From: Desulfosarcina widdelii | GTDB lineage: Bacteria; Desulfobacterota; Desulfobacteria; Desulfobacterales; Desulfosarcinaceae | Length of the DNA: 64,000 nt | Reading direction: 5' to 3' | Assembly (NCBI RefSeq): GCF_009688965.1 | Contig: NZ_AP021875.1 | Coordinates: 3,472,001-3,536,000 of the forward strand | Shown here: in pieces, positions 26,259 to 35,390 of the stretch | Position numbering within the stretch: position 1 is the stretch's first letter | Layout of the letters: the number at the start of each line of letters is the position of its first letter | Position numbers and translations under genes: made by a program | Notes under the pieces: model-generated | What the model saw: only the letters and a program-made list of their open reading frames with translations | Told to the model about the DNA's origin: nothing | Databases searched by the model: none

Positions 26259-27668
26259 TTACGGCAAAGGAAACGTTCCCTCATTTGTCCACGGTGCTTG
26301 TCCACATCCAAAGCAGGTGAACCTATCGAAGCTTAAATCAATCTGCCCACCATCATCGGGGTCGATATTAGTGCAGCCGTATTCTGATAAGGTGATACCG
26401 TCTGGTAGTTCCACTACAATGTCGCCGCATATAAGCTCTTCATTCAATTCAGGGATGTCGGGTACGCCTGTTGGTGGTTCAATACGGAAGGTAAAAGCAT
26501 AATCGGCATAAACATCATTGCCTCCCCTATCTTTGGGGATGAAATCTGCAAACCATGCATTCGGATCACCATTCTCATCGAAACCATATCTATCGTTGCA
26601 GAGCTTTTGGCCATCAGTATCATTTAGCACAACCTCTGCCGTTCCCGTGCATTCATAAGGAAATCCATCTTGGGCAAAGGTCGGGTTATTGTAGCAATTC
26701 AATGTGCCTGTCACCTCAGGGAATGTATTTACATCCGATGTTAGAGTATTGCCTTCATAATAGGGCGCAGGCGCCCAAACAATCGCATCCTCAGCCACAT
26801 GGCATTGCCCTTGCCCAGTCACGGCGGGTTCGGTCTCATTGTACAGCAGTCTCCCGCAGACGTCGTAGGCACTCAAAACTTCCACATCCGCCCATGACCC
26901 TGATCTTTGGAGTACCCTAAACGCCGCGAGTCCAAGATAATTACCCTTCAGCGAATCGCCTTTAATCTCGTCGTGATGGACTGTCGCGCAAATTGTCTTT
27001 CCCACCAAGGGATCGAGGCCCACCCCCCACAATGGATCTAAGTTGATTTTTGAAATTTCTTTTTCACTAACTGTGGGTAGAAATTTACCCAGGGCGTTAT
27101 TCCAGTCACCCACATATTCACGAAGTTCGGAGTCCTCATTAAAGGCCTCGTCGGTGATAACGTGGAATCCCGCTTGTTCGCTGACATCACCTATAGGCAG
27201 GGAAATTATGACAGGATCATCTTCTGCGGCCCATTCCCTAAAGGCTTTCAGTTCCAGCCGTTGGTTGATATCTTTTTCATTGAAATTCACATCCTCGAAC
27301 GTGAAATAGCCCACAACTCCATCATCTAAGTATGGCGAGTTTGGGGCGATGGCGTCTTTGTCGAGGGCAACGACGAGTGCTGCGGAATATCCGTCCGCTT
27401 TGTCGCATGCTAGTTTTCCAGCCTCAGAATTATCCCCCTCTCCGCAATAAAGTGTGCCCCAAATGTCACCACATTTACCGCCCTCATCGGCTGGAAGGCC
27501 GAAGATTCTAGCGGTAAATTTAGAGCCAGTATAATTATTGGTTTGGCTTTTAAATGTAGCGTTGACGCCTACGCTCCTTCGATATATGGTTGTACGCGCG
27601 GTGGCTTCAGATACCCAAATCGCAACCATGCTTAGAGCAAGTATGCTCATCATAAGTCGTTTAAACAT
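26259..27668 (-). CDS. Exported Cys-containing protein of unknown function
   Basis: The 469-residue protein has a signal peptide (residues 1-24) and an excellent ribosome-binding site (AAGGAGGTTGTT-ATG). The mature part is acidic, with about 14 Cys spaced in pairs (GKCGDIWGTLYCGEG, LNCYNNP…YECTG, FTCFGCGQAP), which suggests disulfides or an extracellular fold. I do not recognise a family. It follows the FecR-TPR-barrel gene by 71 bases on the same strand and may be co-expressed with it, possibly as a surface or secreted partner. Confidence 0.65.
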   Translation of the reverse strand: MFKRLMMSILALSMVAIWVSEATARTTIYRRSVGVNATFKSQTNNYTGSKFTARIFGLPADEGGKCGDIWGTLYCGEGDNSEAGKLACDKADGYSAALVVALDKDAIAPNSPYLDDGVVGYFTFEDVNFNEKDINQRLELKAFREWAAEDDPVIISLPIGDVSEQAGFHVITDEAFNEDSELREYVGDWNNALGKFLPTVSEKEISKINLDPLWGVGLDPLVGKTICATVHHDEIKGDSLKGNYLGLAAFRVLQRSGSWADVEVLSAYDVCGRLLYNETEPAVTGQGQCHVAEDAIVWAPAPYYEGNTLTSDVNTFPEVTGTLNCYNNPTFAQDGFPYECTGTAEVVLNDTDGQKLCNDRYGFDENGDPNAWFADFIPKDRGGNDVYADYAFTFRIEPPTGVPDIPELNEELICGDIVVELPDGITLSEYGCTNIDPDDGGQIDLSFDRFTCFGCGQAPWTNEGTFPLP

Positions 27669-27739
27669 AACAACCTCCTTGATTTATCGCGAAGCAACGG
27701 GTCTAATACCCCGCCGCTCTGCGGCGTTAAAATTGATTC

Positions 27740-30700
27740 TTATGGCAGTGTTAATGTAAGTTTAACATAGATCTGCATGTCCTGCTGAATCGTCAGGTTA
27801 TTTCTGTCTACTTCGTAATAGTCAAATTCTTCGTCGAAGAGATTCTTCACTCCCAGGGTGGCGAACCCATAGCGATTGGGAAAACGATAGCTGATCGCGG
27901 CATCCACCAGCCAGAACTGGTCAGCACCATCCTCAAAAACGCCAAAATCTATCACGGTCCGTTCTATGGTACCCTTTTGATCATAATAGGTGGCTGTTAA
28001 GCCGGCGCTCAATCCGGAAGGGTGGAAGAAATTAATCCCCAACGGAAATCGATGCGTTCGCATGTCCTTTACGCCATCGGTGAATCCCTCGTCTCTTTCA
28101 AAATCCTCATACAGATATTCCGCCTTCAATGCCAGCCACTCATGCGGGGTCCAGTAAAGGTAGGCACGGCCGAGATATTCCTCCCAACTCGCTTCTTCAA
28201 GTGTGTTTGCCAGGCCGTAAAAAGGCACACTCAAGTCCCGGTAAGAAAGCTCCATTCCGAAGTAAACGTCTTTAGGGAGTTTCTGATCGAGAGCAACACC
28301 ATAGACCCACGCATCTGTTGCTTCAGGATCGTCAAAAAATTGATTGAAGCCGGCCACCTGGGTGGGTTCGAGGGTCTGTTCCGTTACTAGCGTTCTTTTA
28401 AACGTCCTGAACACGGCACCGCGAATGGTCGTGGATGAAAAAGGGTTCCAGCTAACACCCAATTTTGGATTGAACTGGGATTCTTCAATTTCCTCTTCAC
28501 CGTAGTTTTGTTCATCATCATTGTAGAAGTCACCACTTGCTCCAACCGAGAATATGAAGCCTTCCAATGGTCTGAAATAGGAATATGCGTAAAGATTGAC
28601 GTGATCGACCTCATATTCTAAGGGGTCAGAAAAAGAATCTATAAATGTCGGCGGGTCCGTCCCAGGCCACTGAAAGGTTCCTGCGAATGTGACATCTTCA
28701 TTTTTTTTGACATATCCTACACCACTCACCAGATCGATGGTTTTCGAGCGAAACAGATAGGAAAGCTCACCAGCGTAATCTTCACTTTCTTGTGGGTTTT
28801 CAAAATTTAACTCTACAAGAGGTGGCGGAAAGCCAAAATCGTAAAAAAACACGTCGAAAAAATCGTCATCCTTTTTTGCATACTGAAAATTGCCCAAGAC
28901 AATAGAACCCGGCGAAAAGGCATGGCGTAAGCCAACCCGCGCCGAATTCGTCGTGACCTCCGTGCGCTGGTCTGTCAAAAAGTCTTCCTGAAAGAACCGC
29001 TGACGTATGTCACCTCTTTCGTTGTCTCTGTATCTGTATTCTGCCTGAATACTTGTTTTATCAGAAATCTCATACTGGGCAAAAATATTGGCGATGTCGT
29101 CCTTCTGATCTGAATTCTCCCGCCAGCCATCCGTTTCGTAATGGGTGTAGCCTGCGCTAAGCGAAATCTTGCCATAAATACCTGAGGCAACACCTTCACC
29201 GCCCCACGTTTCGTTGCTTCCGTACAATCCACTGGCTTGCAGTGTTGCGCCGTCTCGGGCAAACAGCGGATTGAACTCGTTAAAAGAAGTTTGGGCCGCC
29301 CCCTGGGCGCTGATCAGAAACAGGTTGCTTTCTGCAAGACCGGGTTGGATGGGGGTGGTATTGGTGGGCTGCAGGAGCTGGGACTGGAGCAGTTCGCTGA
29401 CCCGGGCGATCTCGTGCCGCGGCAGCGTGGCATAGGTGTCGGCCAGAAAGCGGTGGGCCGAAAAGTTGGTCGGGTCGGCGTTGACCGCATTGTAGCCTTC
29501 CAGCAGGCCGCGCTGCCCGAAACCGAGATCGTTGTAGATCCGAGCCGTGGCCGCGCTGCGGGCGGCCAGATCCGAATCCAATAACAGTTTGGAGCGGTAG
29601 ACCGCCCGGTTGTCGTTGAGTTCCTTGGCGGTCTCGAAATCCTGCAGGGCCTCCACCGGCCGGTTGGTGGTCTGCTTGGCGATGGCACTGTAAAACCAGG
29701 GGGTGGGGTCGTTGGGATCCAGCTCCTTGGCGGTCTTGTATTCGCGTTCGTCCAGGCCGCCGCGTTTCTCTTCGTAGTAGGCCTTGCCGAGATAACTGCG
29801 GATCAATGAACTATTGGGATCCAGGCTGGCGGCCACTTCCAGATCCATGCGCCCCGCCTCCAACTGCCCCTCTCGGATCTTGGCCAGGCCCAGGCCCAGG
29901 CGGGGCAGCGGATCGGCCTGGTCGGCCTGGATGGCCTGGTCGAATGCCGCCCGCGCCTCGTCGGTCTTGACCTGGGTCAGGTAGGCGAAGCCCAGCACGG
30001 TCTGGGTGCGGGAGAGGCCTGGGGCAATGGCCGCCGCCTTCTGGGCCGACTGCAGGGCTTTGTCCAGATTGCCAAAGGAAAGGTGGATCTCGGCCAGCCG
30101 CGCATGGGCCAGGGCATCGTCCGGGGAAGCCGCCACGGCGTCCATCAGGCTTTTTCGCGCGCCTTCGAGATCGAATCGGACCTGCTGCGCGTAGGATTTG
30201 GCAACCAGAGCCGTAGCCGACTTGGGATTGGCCTCGACGGCTTGCTGGGCCAGGGCAAGGGCCTTTTCCTTGTCGTTGCGCACCAAGGCCACAATGGCCT
30301 GCAGGGAAAGGGCGTCGGCCGATGCCGGATCGATGGCCAGGGCCCTGTCAAGATCCGCCTCGGCAGCGTCGATCTCGCCCACGGCCAGGGCTTGGGACGC
30401 CCGGTTGGCTAAAAACACCGGATCGTTGAGGTCTTCACGCATTTCCGGCTGGCCGGGCGGCACGTATACCACCGGCGGGTAGTAAAGTGCCCACTGGACC
30501 GCATCCCGGGGCCGCACCACCGTGGTCAATACCGGCGCTCTGCCCTTTTGAGCAACGGCGCTCTGGCCGCTGGTCAGGGTCACCTCGCCGGCATCGTTGG
30601 ACGCCAGTACGCCGCCCTCGAAGACCGACAAAAAGGTCTGATCGTCCTCCACCCGGATGAGAAATTCGGTGCCGCGAACGCCGGCGACCACGTAAGGTGT

Positions 30701-31087
30701 GTTGACCTCGAGCTTGTTGGGCTTGCGGGCAAATAAGTGGGCCGCCCCTTTGAACACGTCGACGAACGAGGTCTTCTCCTCGAATTTCTGGACCACGATG
30801 GAGGAGTTGGCGTTGAGCCGCAGGACGGACTCGTTGGCCAGAGCAAGGCTGGCGCGGCTGTTGTCCTGCACACGGATCTCGTCGCCGGGACAGAAGGTGT
30901 CGTTCAGTTTGACCGCCTGCCAGGCGTCCCCGCCCGTCGATCGGAATTGCACCACGCCCTGAACGGAAACGGCGGTAGCCGCCGGCGGGTCGCAATCCGA
31001 TCCGGCCGCCCAGGCGAACGATGAAAAAAGGAGTGTCAGGAAGATAGAAAACAGTACAAGTTTTGAGTTGGATGTCACCCCTTGCAT
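27740..31087 (-). CDS. FecR domain-TPR-outer membrane beta-barrel fusion protein
   Basis: The ATG at 31087, after GGGGAGGTCTTTT, gives 1,115 residues with a signal peptide (about 1-27). Residues about 40-180 are a FecR-type domain (VQGVVQFRSTG, FCPGDEIRVQDNSRASLALAN, VNTPYVVAGVRGTEF). Residues about 230-560 hold tandem TPRs (ASQALAVGEIDAAEADLDRA, DALAHARLAEIHLSFGNLDK). From about 590 on there is an outer-membrane barrel with many aromatic-ended strands, like a TonB-dependent receptor but with no plug domain, ending DMQIYVKLTLTLP. FecR domains normally sense a receptor from the inner membrane; here the domain would be periplasmic and joined to the barrel. Confidence 0.82.
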   Translation of the reverse strand: MQGVTSNSKLVLFSIFLTLLFSSFAWAAGSDCDPPAATAVSVQGVVQFRSTGGDAWQAVKLNDTFCPGDEIRVQDNSRASLALANESVLRLNANSSIVVQKFEEKTSFVDVFKGAAHLFARKPNKLEVNTPYVVAGVRGTEFLIRVEDDQTFLSVFEGGVLASNDAGEVTLTSGQSAVAQKGRAPVLTTVVRPRDAVQWALYYPPVVYVPPGQPEMREDLNDPVFLANRASQALAVGEIDAAEADLDRALAIDPASADALSLQAIVALVRNDKEKALALAQQAVEANPKSATALVAKSYAQQVRFDLEGARKSLMDAVAASPDDALAHARLAEIHLSFGNLDKALQSAQKAAAIAPGLSRTQTVLGFAYLTQVKTDEARAAFDQAIQADQADPLPRLGLGLAKIREGQLEAGRMDLEVAASLDPNSSLIRSYLGKAYYEEKRGGLDEREYKTAKELDPNDPTPWFYSAIAKQTTNRPVEALQDFETAKELNDNRAVYRSKLLLDSDLAARSAATARIYNDLGFGQRGLLEGYNAVNADPTNFSAHRFLADTYATLPRHEIARVSELLQSQLLQPTNTTPIQPGLAESNLFLISAQGAAQTSFNEFNPLFARDGATLQASGLYGSNETWGGEGVASGIYGKISLSAGYTHYETDGWRENSDQKDDIANIFAQYEISDKTSIQAEYRYRDNERGDIRQRFFQEDFLTDQRTEVTTNSARVGLRHAFSPGSIVLGNFQYAKKDDDFFDVFFYDFGFPPPLVELNFENPQESEDYAGELSYLFRSKTIDLVSGVGYVKKNEDVTFAGTFQWPGTDPPTFIDSFSDPLEYEVDHVNLYAYSYFRPLEGFIFSVGASGDFYNDDEQNYGEEEIEESQFNPKLGVSWNPFSSTTIRGAVFRTFKRTLVTEQTLEPTQVAGFNQFFDDPEATDAWVYGVALDQKLPKDVYFGMELSYRDLSVPFYGLANTLEEASWEEYLGRAYLYWTPHEWLALKAEYLYEDFERDEGFTDGVKDMRTHRFPLGINFFHPSGLSAGLTATYYDQKGTIERTVIDFGVFEDGADQFWLVDAAISYRFPNRYGFATLGVKNLFDEEFDYYEVDRNNLTIQQDMQIYVKLTLTLP

Positions 31088-31783
31088 AAAAGACCTCCCC
31101 TCATGTCCGTTAATCCCGTGGTTATTGATTTTTTCTTTTACCTTGCGGCACTGAAAGCGCCTGTCGCTGCAGCGACCGGTTGGCAGCAAGGTTCAAGCGG
31201 GAAGTAATTCGGCTGAGAGCTATTATAAATCAGATCATTCGAATAATAGAGAACACCACAACCTTCAGGAATCTTGAGTATCCAGCATGACGCGGAGCCG
31301 AAGCTTCATTGAAATGAATATCTATATTCGCTCAAAATTAGGAGAGAGTAACATTTTTACAGATGGGACTAAAATCCCAAATATACTAAATAAACTACCA
31401 TAAAAAATGAAAATGTATATAACATTTTTTCAATGATAAAACCCTTAGTCAAATTAAGTGTTTTTTGTAAAAATTAATGCTAAGACAAGGACATTCAACG
31501 AATTTTGCCATTAAAAGTTCTTCTGAAGACATATCAAGCGAAATTCAAGCAAATGCGCATGGCAATATTTCGGATACGCCTTCTGCATTGACCGAAGAAT
31601 CAATCTGACCTTAACGAGACGAGAGGCGTCGATCAAAAAGGGACTTGCAACCTAATCCGCGGATGGTATTATTTTACCCGTTTGGATTTAGTGGTTCTTA
31701 AGCCCAAAAACGCACTACAATAAAAACCAAGCACCATCACATTGTCAATGTTGACGGTTGCCCTTTGTGCGGAAACGGTTTCG
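31088..31783. other. Divergent promoter region, AT-rich
   Basis: About 690 bases between the leftward FecR-TPR-barrel gene and the rightward cNMP-hydrogenase gene. It is very AT-rich at 31330-31480. No gene, terminator or clear CRP-type palindrome (TGTGA-N6-TCACA) could be identified by eye. Promoters for both sides must lie here. Confidence 0.5.
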
Positions 31784-33631
31784 ATGAACAGATCCTATGG
31801 TCCCGAGCTTTTCGGTTCAACTTTCCGCAGGGGGGAAATCGTTTTCCGCCAGGGCGACCCCGGCGACGTCATGTATATCATCCAATCCGGGGCCGTCGAG
31901 GTCTCCCAGTGCCAAAACGGCCGGGATACGGTGCTCGCCATTCTCGAAAAAGGCGACTTTTTTGGAGAAATGGCGCTGCTGCAAAACGATGTGCGATCCG
32001 CCACCGTCACCGCCATTAGCCATACCCGCCTGATCCCCCTGACCAAAACCCTGCTGATTGAACGGTTGGAATGCGATTCCGACGTCTCGCTGCATCTGTT
32101 GAGGAAACTGATTCAGCGGCTGCAGCGCGCCCATCACCGCTACCGTAAAGCGCTGCGTGAAAACGAAGCGTTCCGAAACGCCATGGCTGCCGGCAAAACA
32201 TTTTCCGACGAAGGCAGGGAGAAAACGCCGGGGGCCGCCGCAGACGCATTGCACGACGGCGCGGACCTTGCCAATGACCTGCTGATGGCCCACAGCGATA
32301 GCGGAATGGCGCACTTTCGACATCACGCCGCCGAGGGAGAGACGATTTTTTACGAAGGCGATACCGGCGACTGCATGTACTTGGTCGTGCGCGGCACGGT
32401 GGGCATCAGCAAGCATGCAGCCCACGATTCCCGTTTTATCGACACCATCGGACCAGGTGATTTTTTCGGGGAAATGGCACTCATCACCGATATGCCTCGC
32501 AGCGCTACGGTCACGGCTCTGGAGCCCACGGACCTGATCGTCATTGACAAGCAGCGGTTCCTGGAAGGCATTCACACCGAGCCCCGACTGATCGTGGCCT
32601 TGATCAAAACGCTTATCTTACGGCTGTCCTGCCTCGAAGCCATGCTCGCCGATCCGGGTCATGCGCGTGTGCCGCAACGCTCGGTATGGATACCGAAGCT
32701 GGTGAAACGAAACCGGGTGTCGATTTCCTTTGTCTCGCTGTCGACCTGCGCCGGCTGTTCGGCCGTACTGCTGGACCAACCGCTTCTGGCGAAGATCCTT
32801 TCCAAGGCATCCATCGACTATTGCCAAATGCTCATGGATCGCGAGACGCTGCCACAATCCGAGGTCATCGTGGTCGACGGCGTCGTCCGGCTGAAAGAAG
32901 ACCAGATGCGCCTGGAGGAAGCCCGCCGCAAATGCCGCTACCTGGTGGCATGGGGAACATGCGCCGCATTTACCGGGATTCCTGGCTTGGCCAACCATTT
33001 CGAGGTGGAGTCGCTTATCGAGGAAAGTTATGGCGCCACCGATGACGCTTTTTCGTATTATCTTTCCGGATCGTCCGGCATGCCTCGGGGCGACGCGGAT
33101 GCAATCAATCGCATTGACCTTCAACGGCGGGCATTCACCATCGACACCTTCGAGAAGGTCGACTACTATATTCCCGGATGCCCACCGGACCCGACCATGC
33201 TGTGCGATCTGATCGAGGAATTGACCGGCGGTCAAACCGCCAAAACAGCGCCCGTCGTGTGTTCCAAATGCAATCGCAAGCCGGCCAAGGGTTATCCCGG
33301 CAGCGTTTCGTCCTCGCGCCTGCCGGTTGAGCGCATCTGCTTCAATTCACTGGGGCGGATATGCCTGGGGTTCATGACCCGGGGCGGCCACGATGCCATG
33401 TGTCCCAAAGGCGGTTTACCTTGCTGGGGGTGTCGGGGACCCTCTAAAAAAACCATCATTGATATCAAAAACGGTGATACCGTGGATGAAATTGCCGCCC
33501 GGGGTATTGCCCAGCGGCGCGGTGTACCTGTTGACGATCTGAGGGAAACGATCAAGAAAATTAAACAAAGCGGCCATTTCATGCTCAATCTGGAAAGCGA
33601 TGCCATCGATAAACTGCTGAGGGTCAGATGA
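31784..33631 (+). CDS. [NiFe]-hydrogenase small subunit (MvhG-like) with two N-terminal cNMP-binding domains
   Basis: From the ATG at 31784 the protein has 615 residues; ATG 31748 or TTG 31742 would add 12-14. Two cyclic-nucleotide-binding domains come first: FRRGEIVFRQGDPGDVMYII with GDFFGEMALLQNDVRSATV, then GETIFYEGDTGDCMYLVV with GDFFGEMALITDMPRSATV. Residues about 310-600 are a hydrogenase small subunit: STCAGCSAVLLD, GTCAAFTG, PGCPPDPTM, CSKCNRKPAKGY, then CLGFMTRGGHD and CPKGGLPCWGCRGPS. These Cys bind iron-sulfur clusters, as in F420-non-reducing hydrogenase small subunits. The stop overlaps the start of the large-subunit gene (ATGA). Confidence 0.93.
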   Translation: MNRSYGPELFGSTFRRGEIVFRQGDPGDVMYIIQSGAVEVSQCQNGRDTVLAILEKGDFFGEMALLQNDVRSATVTAISHTRLIPLTKTLLIERLECDSDVSLHLLRKLIQRLQRAHHRYRKALRENEAFRNAMAAGKTFSDEGREKTPGAAADALHDGADLANDLLMAHSDSGMAHFRHHAAEGETIFYEGDTGDCMYLVVRGTVGISKHAAHDSRFIDTIGPGDFFGEMALITDMPRSATVTALEPTDLIVIDKQRFLEGIHTEPRLIVALIKTLILRLSCLEAMLADPGHARVPQRSVWIPKLVKRNRVSISFVSLSTCAGCSAVLLDQPLLAKILSKASIDYCQMLMDRETLPQSEVIVVDGVVRLKEDQMRLEEARRKCRYLVAWGTCAAFTGIPGLANHFEVESLIEESYGATDDAFSYYLSGSSGMPRGDADAINRIDLQRRAFTIDTFEKVDYYIPGCPPDPTMLCDLIEELTGGQTAKTAPVVCSKCNRKPAKGYPGSVSSSRLPVERICFNSLGRICLGFMTRGGHDAMCPKGGLPCWGCRGPSKKTIIDIKNGDTVDEIAARGIAQRRGVPVDDLRETIKKIKQSGHFMLNLESDAIDKLLRVR

Positions 33632-34935
33632 AGCGCCAACTCATACTCAACAAGGCGACTCGCATCGAGGGCAATGCCACCATCCACGTGGAAATCGACA
33701 ACGGCCGCGTGCAAAACGCCAGGTTCATGGTCGCGGATTTTCGTGGCTTCGAGAAACTCAGCCAGGGAAAGCAGGCCGCCTATATCCCTCACATCGTCTC
33801 TCGAATCTGCGGTTTGTGTTGCATGTCCCACCAGGCGGCCAGCGTGCAGGCCATCGAAAACGCACTGGAGATTCATGTCCAGGAATCGGTGCAGCGGCTT
33901 CGCCAGGCCGCCGTGTATGGCGAGTGGATCGCCAGCCATGCCTTAAGCTATTTTTTTCTCACCCAGCCCGATGTCCTCGGCACCGATGAAGGCATTTTCG
34001 GCATGATCAAGGATCATCCCCGGATTGCTGAAACCGCCTTCAAAATCCAAAAGGCCGGAAGCCGCATCGTGGCCATCTTGGGTCGACGTTCGGTTCATCC
34101 CGTTGCCATGTGTGTTGGTGGAATGAGCATACACCCGACGAAGGACGACCTGCAGGAGATTGCTGATATTGCCGACCACGTCGCACAAGAGGCTATTGGA
34201 ATCATCAGCAGACTCGAGCGGCGTAAGCTGCGGGACCGTCAGATCGCGTTTCCCCGGGACAGCAAGGTCAACTTTCTGTGCTACGACGCGAACTCAAATC
34301 CCAACGGTCACATCAAGGTTTTTTCTCCAAACGGCACCTGCGAGGAACAATTCGATATTTCCGATTTCGAGGACCATGTTTCGGAAATGCGCGTGGATTG
34401 GTCATTTGCCAAATTTCCATACCTGACGCGATTGGGTTTCCCGGACGGCATATTCCATGTCGGCCCCCTCGCACGAGCCTTCTCGGATGGCTCGGCCACC
34501 CAAATGCCCGCGCTGGCCGATCACGAGATCATTCAACGGGCCAAGTCGTCGAGAGGCATTCATATCGAATATGTCGACGTCGTCCGGTTGGCAGAAATTT
34601 ATTGGTCTGCAACCCGGATCAAAGAATTGGTGCAGGACATCGACTTGTCCAAAATCGCTGCAGAGTCCATGAATCCAAGCGAAAGCGGCAAAGGCATCGC
34701 GGTGGTTGAAGCACCCCGGGGCGTCCTGATGCACAGTTATACCATCAACCGCGGAAAAATCGAGCGGCTGAAACTGCTGGTTGCCACCCAATTCAACAAT
34801 CCGCTGATCAACTTCATCATCAAGGACCTGGCCGAACAACATTTAGACTCCGAGGGACTCTCCGAATCCGGGCAACGGGCAATCGCTCGCTGCATTCGCC
34901 TGTTCGACCCCTGTCTGACTTGCGCCACACACTAA
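33628..34935 (+). CDS. [NiFe]-hydrogenase large subunit (MvhA-like), no C-terminal extension
   Basis: The 435-residue protein has both NiFe-binding motifs: RICGLCCMSH near residue 60 (RxCGxCxxxH) and DPCLTCATH at the very C-terminus. The frame ends directly after the His where the maturation protease normally cuts, so no C-terminal peptide would need removal. It starts four bases inside the small-subunit gene (ATGA), a typical coupled pair. The MvhA-like sequence suggests coupling to heterodisulfide-reductase-type partners, but no mvhD or hdr gene is in the window, and no hyp maturation genes either. Its action is presumably gated by the cNMP domains of its partner. Confidence 0.93.
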   Translation: MKRQLILNKATRIEGNATIHVEIDNGRVQNARFMVADFRGFEKLSQGKQAAYIPHIVSRICGLCCMSHQAASVQAIENALEIHVQESVQRLRQAAVYGEWIASHALSYFFLTQPDVLGTDEGIFGMIKDHPRIAETAFKIQKAGSRIVAILGRRSVHPVAMCVGGMSIHPTKDDLQEIADIADHVAQEAIGIISRLERRKLRDRQIAFPRDSKVNFLCYDANSNPNGHIKVFSPNGTCEEQFDISDFEDHVSEMRVDWSFAKFPYLTRLGFPDGIFHVGPLARAFSDGSATQMPALADHEIIQRAKSSRGIHIEYVDVVRLAEIYWSATRIKELVQDIDLSKIAAESMNPSESGKGIAVVEAPRGVLMHSYTINRGKIERLKLLVATQFNNPLINFIIKDLAEQHLDSEGLSESGQRAIARCIRLFDPCLTCATH

Positions 34936-35074
34936 TCCCAGGCCCCACCCGTATCCCCCAACCGCAATAATCCTATCGACTGTTACAGATAGCAATACCC
35001 GTATCCCAACATTAGCCCAGCTTGTGATTCATTGAAAAAATTCCACGATCCGCTTCCCTGCCGTAATAGATGTT

Positions 35075-35362
35075 TTAAAAAGCCAGTTCATCGAAGACAT
35101 TCTGGCCGGAGATCACCACGCGGATAATCTCTTCGCCGCCGAAAACGTTTTTGAAGGCTTGGTACTCGCGGGTTTCCTCCAGATCTTCAATTACCATGTC
35201 GTAGATCGAAGTGTTGAAAACCAGCTTGGGCAGGGTGGTGAGGAAAAAAAGCGTCAGCGCGAGGACGGCGAGAATAACGGATACCCGATGGCCCATGATC
35301 CATCCGAAACAGGCCTTTGCGGACAACCGGCGAAGATTGGAATAAAGGGTGTTCAGGGCCAA
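35075..35362 (-). pseudogene. Truncated RND transporter, N-terminal stump
   Basis: The 95 residues match the start of the RND protein at 19489: a first membrane helix (VSVILAVLALTLFFLTTLP), then FNTSIYDMVIEDLEETREYQ, compared with FKTSVHDLVIEDLPETARYE in the long protein, and VVISGQNVFDELAF at the end. The remaining 900 or more residues are absent and the next 140 bases show no continuation, so this is a deletion relic or an unusually small peptide. It follows the FHA-cyclase gene by 28 bases and begins with TTG. It suggests that a second cyclase-RND module once stood here. Confidence 0.8.
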
Positions 35363-35390
35363 AGCGATTTTCCCGAAGGGTTGGGGGCGC

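Noticed and set aside
31088..31783. CRP-type binding site before the cNMP-hydrogenase operon
   Set aside because: I looked for TGTGA-N6-TCACA and found no acceptable match, so transcriptional control by a CRP protein is not supported here.
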